From Clostridia bacterium (lineage in GTDB: Bacteria; Bacillota; Clostridia; Oscillospirales; CAG-272): DNA of 5,496 nt. Under the pieces are notes generated by a model. The model was not told where the DNA came from. It searched no databases and was given only the letters and a program-made list of their open reading frames with translations. Where the stretch lies: contig JAFQPC010000181.1 in assembly GCA_017411935.1 (NCBI GenBank), positions 1 to 5,496 of the forward strand. The letters run 5' to 3'. Positions 1-4,498 of this stretch are shown piece after piece. The translations under genes and the position numbers were made by a program. Every line of letters begins with the position of its first letter. Position 1 is the stretch's first letter.

Positions 1-10
1 AAGGTTATCT

Positions 11-16
11 AAGGAG
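11..16 (+). promoter_or_regulatory. Ribosome binding site of spoVT
   Basis: AAGGAG lies 9 nt upstream of the ATG at 26. It fixes the start of spoVT, because the SpoVT/AbrB family protein begins exactly at this Met (M-K-A-T-G-I-V-R-R). Only 25 nt of upstream sequence are in the window, so no promoter can be judged; a sigma-G-type promoter as in Bacillus would lie outside. Confidence 0.85.
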
Positions 17-25
17 ATTTATTAT

Positions 26-583
26 ATGAAAGCAACAGGAATTGTAAGAAGGATCGATGACCTCGGACGTGTCGTGATCCCCAAGGAGATCAGAAGAACC
101 ATGCGGATCCGCGAGGGCGACCCGTTGGAGATCTATACCGACCGTGAGGGAGAGGTCATCTTTAAAAAATATTCCCCGATGGGCGAGCTTTCGTCGTTTG
201 CGGCGCAATACGCGGAGACACTCTATAAGACCTGCAATCTGTCGGTGCTGATCTGTGACCGAGATGCGGTCATTGCGGCAGCGGGGGTTTCCAAAAAGGA
301 ATATCAGGAAAAAACGCTCTCTTCCGAGCTTGAACGGGTCATGGAGGGACGTGGAATGTATGCTTGGCGAGAGGGAAACGAGCAATTTTCTCCTACCGCT
401 GACAAGACGGCGCATTACGTGAGTTGCGCGATGCCGATTGTCAGTGAGGGCGATGTGGTCGGATGTGTGGCGTCGATTGCCGAAGTTGGCTCGGAGCGAA
501 CAAGAGAAACGAATACGGCAGAGATGGAATCCAAGCTCATTCTGACGGCGGCAGGCTTTCTCGGGAAACAAATGGAGTCGTAG
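26..583 (+). CDS. spoVT: Stage V sporulation protein T (SpoVT), AbrB-family transcriptional regulator
   Basis: A DNA-binding regulator that in Bacillus tunes forespore (sigma-G dependent) gene expression late in sporulation; that role is family knowledge, not shown here. The 185-residue product is close to the usual SpoVT length of about 178. Residues 1-52 form the swapped-hairpin AbrB/SpoVT DNA-binding domain, with the hallmark run G5-I-V-R-R-I-D-D-L-G-R-V-V-I-P-K20 followed by EIRRTMRI and GDPLEIY. Residues about 56-180 match the SpoVT C-terminal GAF-like domain (SSFAAQYAETLY, then SVLICDRDAVIAAAG, and the closing LTAAGFLGKQME), which separates it from short AbrB or Abh proteins. The ATG at 26 is supported by AAGGAG at 11-16. 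A terminator 50 nt after the TAG stop suggests transcription ends here. Alanine and valine codons are largely GCG and GTC/GTG, unlike the next gene. No truncation or missing motif is seen. Confidence 0.97.
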   Translation: MKATGIVRRIDDLGRVVIPKEIRRTMRIREGDPLEIYTDREGEVIFKKYSPMGELSSFAAQYAETLYKTCNLSVLICDRDAVIAAAGVSKKEYQEKTLSSELERVMEGRGMYAWREGNEQFSPTADKTAHYVSCAMPIVSEGDVVGCVASIAEVGSERTRETNTAEMESKLILTAAGFLGKQMES

Positions 584-626
584 AAGCTATATTAATAATG
601 TACGAAAAACCTACGACATTGAATTT

Positions 627-667
627 AAAAAATGGCGTTCTTTTTTAGGAAAGAACGTCGTTTTTTT
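627..667 (+). terminator. Intrinsic terminator after spoVT
   Basis: A 10-bp stem (634-643 pairing with 650-659, one G-U pair) closes a 6-nt loop TTTAGG and is followed by seven T at 661-667. Six A at 627-632 precede the stem, so it could also act on the opposite strand, although no - strand gene reaches it here. It isolates spoVT from the lipoprotein gene downstream. Confidence 0.9.
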
Positions 668-751
668 GTGAAAAAATGCGTCGAATTTGGAAAAAAAGAC
701 AAAAAAATGAATTTTTTGCTAAATTTTTTCAAAAGTTTTTTTGCAAAACCA
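668..751 (+). promoter_or_regulatory. AT-rich upstream region with helically spaced A/T tracts (possible UP element / curved DNA)
   Basis: The stretch between the spoVT terminator and the -35 box is dominated by A and T tracts: 671-676, 691-697, 701-707, 712-717, 721-729, 731-734, 736-742 and 745-748. Centres of four successive tracts fall near 694, 704, 714.5 and 725, about one helical turn apart, which is the pattern of intrinsically curved DNA. The part at about 727-748 sits where an alpha-subunit UP element would be relative to the promoter at 752-780. No open reading frame worth calling is present between 584 and 827. The bending and activating roles are inferred. Confidence 0.55.
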
Positions 752-780
752 TTGACAAATTGATTTCACGGTGCTATAAT
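752..780 (+). promoter_or_regulatory. Consensus sigma-A promoter with extended -10, driving the lipoprotein gene
   Basis: TTGACA at 752-757 and TATAAT at 775-780 are both perfect consensus with the optimal 17-nt spacer. TG at 772-773 followed by one base gives an extended -10 (TGCTATAAT). Transcription would start near A787, leaving a leader of about 41 nt before the ATG at 828. No operator-like inverted repeat overlaps it. Confidence 0.92.
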
Positions 781-787
781 AGGGGCA

Positions 788-802
788 AGAGTGGAAAACT
801 CT
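788..802 (+). promoter_or_regulatory. Small stem-loop at the predicted mRNA 5' end
   Basis: AGAGT at 788-792 pairs with ACTCT at 798-802 around a GGAAA loop. If transcription starts near 787, the hairpin begins within a nucleotide or two of the 5' end, a position in which stem-loops are known to protect mRNAs from 5'-end-dependent decay. It is followed by an unstructured A/T-rich stretch leading to the ribosome binding site. The pairing is seen; the stabilising role is inferred, and five base pairs could arise by chance. Confidence 0.35.
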
Positions 803-815
803 AAAAAAATTTATT

Positions 816-822
816 AAGGAGA
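816..822 (+). promoter_or_regulatory. Strong ribosome binding site of the lipoprotein gene
   Basis: AAGGAGA sits 5 nt before the ATG at 828, in an A/T-rich and probably open leader. It confirms the start, which also places the signal peptide's KKLK segment directly at the N terminus. Confidence 0.88.
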
Positions 823-827
823 CAGTT

Positions 828-2435
828 ATGAAAAAACTCAAACTTATGGGACTCCTTGCAATGATGCTTGTTGTTGCAACCGTCCTCTGTGCTTGCGGAA
901 CTTTGGGTAACCTCAATAAGGTATTTAACAAAGATTTCGACGTCACGGAAAAGCTTTTCAAGGAAGCAGCTGAGATCGAGGACCTCAAGGACTTCGCTTT
1001 GATCGCTTCGAACGACACTTTCGCTGTATTTGCGAAGGAAAAGGAACAGAAGGTTTACAACTTCCTCACGAAAGAGGTTGCTGCAACCTATGAAACCGAC
1101 GAAGACGCTGCTTACACGATCTCCCTGATCGCAGGTATGCCCGCTTACTGCGTAACCAAGGTAACCGAAGACGTTACTTCGAAGGCATACTACGATGCAA
1201 CCGGCGCAAACTTCGCTAACGTCGAGGACGTTGAGAAGGAAATCAGCGGTGCAAGAGCTGTTAACGCAAAGCTCGCTATCATCAATGCTGTTGCATACAC
1301 CATTGACGAGGCTGCAGGCAAGCTCGAAGAAAAGGCTGCTGTTCCCGCATACGTATCTTATGAAAACATCACCGCTGCAAACGACGAGTTCTTCTATGCA
1401 ATCGTTGGTGGAAACGTTATCGTTTACGATATCGACTTCACTCCTGTTGCAGTTTGGAACGCTCCTTCTTATGCACAAGACATCAAGACCTTTGTTCTGA
1501 ACAACGGTGCAGTTCTTGCTCAGTACAAGGTAGTTCTCGATGAGGATGCTAAGAAGTATGACTTCCATGCAGACGGTAACAAGTACGACCTCGTTTCTCT
1601 CGTTATCTCGACGAAGGGCAACGTAAAGGACGTTAACCTTGACTACGTTGTAAAGGCACTCGACACGAATGCTGAATACTATGACAACACCAAGGCTGAG
1701 GAAGAGAACGCATTCACCGATAAGTTCGAGAACATCGCAGTCATCGCAAGAATCGAAGACAAGATGATCGACGAGAAGGCTATCAACTACGATCTCGTTC
1801 TGATGAACAACTCGGGTAAGGCTCAGCAGTCCCTCAAGATGGTTGACGGACAGGTCGTTTACGACGATGGCGACATCCTTCTTCCTTATAAGCTGACGGC
1901 TGAACTGTTTGCAGTTGAGACTGTTTACGGTAACGCAATCATCAACAACAAGGGTAAGGTTCAGTTCGCTGCTACGGAAGAAGTTGGTTTCTTCGGCGGA
2001 TACTTCTATGTTGAGGATCGCGCAATTTATGACCTCGAGTTCAACGTTGTTTACGATCTGATCGAGAATGATGCTGAGATCATCGGCGCAACCGGCAACA
2101 CCATCTTCGTAACGGCAATCACCGAGAAGAAGGACGATGCTGCTGTTAAGACCGAGACTCTCGCATTCATCAACGGCGCAGCTGAGGGTGAAGTTGTTGA
2201 CACTTGGGAAAAGGACGGCAAGAACGACAAGATCTTCGAGATTGAGTACGCAATTGGCGGTTACTCCATCTACGATCCTGAGGCAAAGACCTACACCTAC
2301 TACGCAGCAGATATGACCGAGCTTCTCGAAGTTGAGGCTGAGATTGATTTCGTTGCTGAGGGTAACGATGGTGACGTTGCAATCTTCAAGGTTGTTGAAG
2401 ACGGCGCTACCAAGTTCTACGCATTCACGAAGTAA
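828..2435 (+). CDS. Secreted acidic lipoprotein of unknown function, probably highly expressed
   Basis: The 535-residue protein starts with a typical type II signal peptide: basic KKLK at 2-5, hydrophobic core about 6-20, and lipobox L20-C21-A22-C23. Signal peptidase II should therefore cleave before Cys23, leaving the protein lipid-anchored outside the cytoplasmic membrane. The mature part is rich in Asp, Glu, Lys, Ala and aromatic residues, has one further Cys (C108) and no other membrane segment. Short beta-strand-like units recur in degenerate form, such as IVYDIDFTPVAVW (198-210), AIYDLEFNVVYDL (399-411) and TYYAADMTELLEV (490-502), suggesting an extracellular beta-rich or propeller-like fold; this is inference. 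I recognise no catalytic motif or named family. Codon choice is strongly biased (AAC, AAG, TTC, TAC, ATC; Ala nearly always GCA/GCT, Val often GTT) and unlike its neighbours, fitting selection for high expression, although transfer is possible. It has its own consensus promoter and terminators, so it is monocistronic. A solute-binding or surface-structure role cannot be chosen from sequence. Confidence 0.93.
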   Translation: MKKLKLMGLLAMMLVVATVLCACGTLGNLNKVFNKDFDVTEKLFKEAAEIEDLKDFALIASNDTFAVFAKEKEQKVYNFLTKEVAATYETDEDAAYTISLIAGMPAYCVTKVTEDVTSKAYYDATGANFANVEDVEKEISGARAVNAKLAIINAVAYTIDEAAGKLEEKAAVPAYVSYENITAANDEFFYAIVGGNVIVYDIDFTPVAVWNAPSYAQDIKTFVLNNGAVLAQYKVVLDEDAKKYDFHADGNKYDLVSLVISTKGNVKDVNLDYVVKALDTNAEYYDNTKAEEENAFTDKFENIAVIARIEDKMIDEKAINYDLVLMNNSGKAQQSLKMVDGQVVYDDGDILLPYKLTAELFAVETVYGNAIINNKGKVQFAATEEVGFFGGYFYVEDRAIYDLEFNVVYDLIENDAEIIGATGNTIFVTAITEKKDDAAVKTETLAFINGAAEGEVVDTWEKDGKNDKIFEIEYAIGGYSIYDPEAKTYTYYAADMTELLEVEAEIDFVAEGNDGDVAIFKVVEDGATKFYAFTK

Positions 2436-2464
2436 TTTACATTTAATTCTTCAATGAATCAAAT

Positions 2465-2497
2465 AGGGGTTGCACTTCGGTGCAACCCCTTCTTTGT
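2465..2497 (+). terminator. Terminator of the lipoprotein gene, with UUCG tetraloop
   Basis: A perfect 11-bp stem (2465-2475 with 2480-2490) closes a TTCG loop on a C-G pair, the exceptionally stable C(UUCG)G tetraloop. The T-rich tail TCTTTGT follows at 2491-2497. It begins 29 nt after the TAA stop at 2433-2435. On the other strand the tail is poor, so it mainly serves the + strand. Confidence 0.9.
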
Positions 2498-2506
2498 ATG
2501 ATATCC

Positions 2507-2547
2507 AAAAGAGGCGCACCAGCGATAAGCAGGTGCGCCTCTTTTTT
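2507..2547. terminator. Bidirectional terminator between converging genes
   Basis: A 10-bp GC-rich stem (2511-2520 with 2532-2541) is flanked by AAAA at 2507-2510 and six T at 2542-2547, with an 11-nt loop. Read on +, it backs up the terminator at 2465-2497. Read on -, it ends the MutS-like transcript with a four-U tail. The MutS-like TAA stop (2546-2548) overlaps the last two T of this element, so the hairpin begins essentially at the stop codon. Confidence 0.88.
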
Positions 2548-4162
2548 ATGCGTGAAGATTTTTTACGATGTTTTCATAAGAAATACCGTATTTTTCGGCA
2601 ATGTCGCGTGCATAACTCTTTCCGTCGGGCTTGGTGCGAATGATCTTAAAGGAACGCTTTCCTTCTTCAATGCCTGCCACCAAAGTGTCAATGGCTTTTC
2701 CGCCGTCGGGGGCGGTTCTTGCATTGATCTCGTCGATCTTGCTTGCCAGCTCGTGCAGGTGTGTCGAGAAGAGTGTGCGGCAACCGATACGGCTCAGTCC
2801 CGCAAGGACCTCTGCGGCAATGTAGGAGGCTTCAAACGAACCGGTGGAGGAGAGTGATTCATCAAGAAGTACCAGACTCCGCTCGGTCACTTCTTCAAAA
2901 ATATCGCGCAGACGGGCACATTCCTCGCCAAGTCGTCCTTTGTCGATCGTATCGTCCGCTCCTGTGGGGAAATGTGTAAAAATGCCGTCAGCAATACTGA
3001 TCTCGGCATGCTCTGCGGGAAGAAACAAGCCAAGCTGCATCAGCGCTTGCGAAAGTCCAATGGCACAGGTGATAACCGATTTACCGCCGCGGTTCGGACC
3101 CGTCAAAACGTAGATCATCGCACCGTCGGTCTGATTGAAGACCACGTCGTTGGGCACGATCTCGTCATCGACTTTGAGTGCCACGCAAGGATTGTAAAGA
3201 CCCTTGGCACAAAAGACGTTGTCATCTTTCACGATTTTTGGGGTACAGAGGGGAAGTTCTTTCTCGGAAAGCGTGCGAAGCAGTGCCGTTCCCTTAACAA
3301 GAAATTCGATCTCGGGCACAAGCCCCAGCAGAAAATCGGTGTTTTCAAGAACATAGGATTGCACGATCTTCTTCCACGAACGCAGAGATTGACGGTAGAC
3401 GTCGTTGATCGCTGAATTAAAGGCGAGCGCAAGCGCCGTCTTTTGGTTCTCGGACTGCTTTTTTCCAAAGGGAACGAGATTGGCAATGCAGGTGTATTCG
3501 TCGTCCTTGAAATTGAGACGGAGAATTTTTTCGAGTACGTCTCCCGAACGGAAAGGCTCGGGGTTGATCGAAAGCACGCCCGCGCTCGACGGACGGAGCT
3601 GTGCGTCGAGATTGACACCGATGGTCACGCTTCGAATGTCGCGCACGCGTGCGGTCAACTCCGAAAGCTTTGCGTTCAGTTCGGCATAGTAGTCGCTTTC
3701 CACCAACTCGGTGATACGGTCGACAAGGGTTCGGAAGGCTTCGCTTTGGAGCTTTTCGCGAATGGGTGAAAGTCCACGGTGGAGCGTGGAAAGACTCGAA
3801 ATATAGAGCTCGATCTCAGTGATGCTTTCGAGATAGGATTCGGTCTCACCTGTATCGGCTTCGAGCCGACGAAGCTCCATAATATCGGTCAGAATGGGAA
3901 TCAGACGGTTGAGAGTTTCCGCAATTTCGGGGCAGGCGAGCATATCACCAAAGACCGCCGTGCGGTGCTCAATGACCGAGGGATCGGTCGTGAAATATTC
4001 GTCAAGATTGCTGTTTTTGAGGACGAACACCTCGGTAAGCCCAAGCTCCTCGAGGGTAAACATATCAATCGCAGGGCGGTTCTCGCCGCGGTAATGCGCC
4101 GTTTGCGTTTCCTCGTTCGGAAAGATCAGGCTGAATTTGGAGAGGTCGGGGGTCGTATTCAA
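2546..4162 (-). CDS. MutS-family ATPase lacking the mismatch-recognition domain
   Basis: The 538-residue protein is a MutS homologue reduced to the core/lever part (about 55-320, beginning F57-TTDPSVIEHRTAVF) and the C-terminal ABC-type ATPase (about 325-538). Canonical MutS is about 850 residues; the N-terminal mismatch-reading domain with its Phe-x-Glu motif is absent, and so is the C-terminal Smr nuclease domain of MutS2. Visible ATPase motifs are Walker A TGPNRGGKS (354-362), Walker B LVLLDE with D434 and E435, and the switch STHLHEL (466-472). Positions normally occupied by the ABC signature STFMxE read LGEECA (411-416), and the usual GTST after Walker B reads STGS (439-442). It could be a DNA-junction or recombination factor rather than a mismatch-repair protein; the function is not known to me. 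The start is TTG at 4162, supported by AAGGAGA 7 nt upstream. It follows the DUF1294 gene by 35 nt and is probably the last gene of the glnS transcript. Confidence 0.93.
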   Translation of the reverse strand: MNTTPDLSKFSLIFPNEETQTAHYRGENRPAIDMFTLEELGLTEVFVLKNSNLDEYFTTDPSVIEHRTAVFGDMLACPEIAETLNRLIPILTDIMELRRLEADTGETESYLESITEIELYISSLSTLHRGLSPIREKLQSEAFRTLVDRITELVESDYYAELNAKLSELTARVRDIRSVTIGVNLDAQLRPSSAGVLSINPEPFRSGDVLEKILRLNFKDDEYTCIANLVPFGKKQSENQKTALALAFNSAINDVYRQSLRSWKKIVQSYVLENTDFLLGLVPEIEFLVKGTALLRTLSEKELPLCTPKIVKDDNVFCAKGLYNPCVALKVDDEIVPNDVVFNQTDGAMIYVLTGPNRGGKSVITCAIGLSQALMQLGLFLPAEHAEISIADGIFTHFPTGADDTIDKGRLGEECARLRDIFEEVTERSLVLLDESLSSTGSFEASYIAAEVLAGLSRIGCRTLFSTHLHELASKIDEINARTAPDGGKAIDTLVAGIEEGKRSFKIIRTKPDGKSYARDIAEKYGISYENIVKNLHA

Positions 4163-4169
4163 GACTTCG

Positions 4170-4176
4170 TCTCCTT
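4170..4176 (-). promoter_or_regulatory. Ribosome binding site that decides the TTG start of the MutS-like gene
   Basis: Read on the - strand this is AAGGAGA, 7 nt before TTG at 4162-4160. The next in-frame Met is residue 34, with homologous-looking sequence before it, so the TTG start is preferred over an internal ATG. Confidence 0.85.
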
Positions 4177-4197
4177 TCGGTTAGGTTCGTTAGAAGT

Positions 4198-4488
4198 TCA
4201 AGCAAGCAAGATCCACGCGGCAAGTGCAACCTGAAGCAGAATGATGAGCGGAATACCGATCATAAATTTTGCGTGCTTGGTTTTATGGCGGATGAGAAAC
4301 ATCGTCGCAAGCATGGCGATCGAACCGCCGAGCGCAGAAAGCGCAAGCAGAGTGATCTCGGGGGTGCGGTGACGTTGCGCGTGCTTTGCTGCAAACTTAT
4401 CGTAGCAGCAAACGATGATCGAAATCAGAGAAATGGCGAGAAGATAGCCAATAATAAACAAGGGATGGTCGGAAAGAAAATCAAACAT
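4198..4488 (-). CDS. DUF1294 family small membrane protein
   Basis: The 96-residue protein matches the DUF1294 family, small integral membrane proteins without an established function. Family landmarks are Y29-D-K31, the basic segment ending in R41-T-P-E44, the LALSALGGS stretch (48-56) and R67-H-K-T70 followed by K-F. Three hydrophobic segments are visible at about 9-28, 45-65 and 76-95, separated by basic loops, so the protein should sit in the cytoplasmic membrane. The ATG at 4488 is preceded by GAGGT at 4498-4494. The gene starts 8 nt after the glnS stop and ends 35 nt before the MutS-like gene. The placement suggests co-transcription with glnS, with no clear functional link. The family assignment is firm; the biological role is unknown. 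Confidence 0.9.
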   Translation of the reverse strand: MFDFLSDHPLFIIGYLLAISLISIIVCCYDKFAAKHAQRHRTPEITLLALSALGGSIAMLATMFLIRHKTKHAKFMIGIPLIILLQVALAAWILLA

Positions 4489-4493
4489 CGTTT

Positions 4494-4498
4494 ACCTC
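4494..4498 (-). promoter_or_regulatory. Ribosome binding site of DUF1294 gene overlapping the glnS stop codon
   Basis: On the - strand the junction reads TGAGGTAAACGATG: the TGA stop of glnS (4499-4497) shares its GA with the GAGGT ribosome binding site (4498-4494), 5 nt before the ATG of the DUF1294 gene. This arrangement favours translational coupling. Confidence 0.7.

Noticed and set aside
5..571. 188-codon - strand frame opposite spoVT
   Set aside because: It is the complement of a firmly identified gene. The composition, rich in Arg, His and Ser, is what an antisense frame of spoVT would give.
463..648. Possible 61-codon + strand gene overlapping the end of spoVT
   Set aside because: It lies mostly inside spoVT in another frame, its translation is not protein-like, and it ends inside the spoVT terminator.
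753..827. Riboswitch or T-box in front of the lipoprotein gene
   Set aside because: The leader from the predicted start site is only about 41 nt, with one short stem and no terminator or conserved box, so it is too short for any known riboswitch.
719..1568. Long open frames on the - strand opposite the lipoprotein promoter and 5' half (719-1018 and 801-1568)
   Set aside because: They lie antisense to a gene with a clear promoter, ribosome binding site and signal peptide. Their translations are low-complexity, Cys/Ser/Val-rich, shadow-like, with no ribosome binding site and no recognisable motif.
2480..4234. Several + strand open frames opposite the MutS-like gene
   Set aside because: They are antisense shadows of a gene with intact Walker motifs. 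Some cross the bidirectional terminator, and none has supporting signals.
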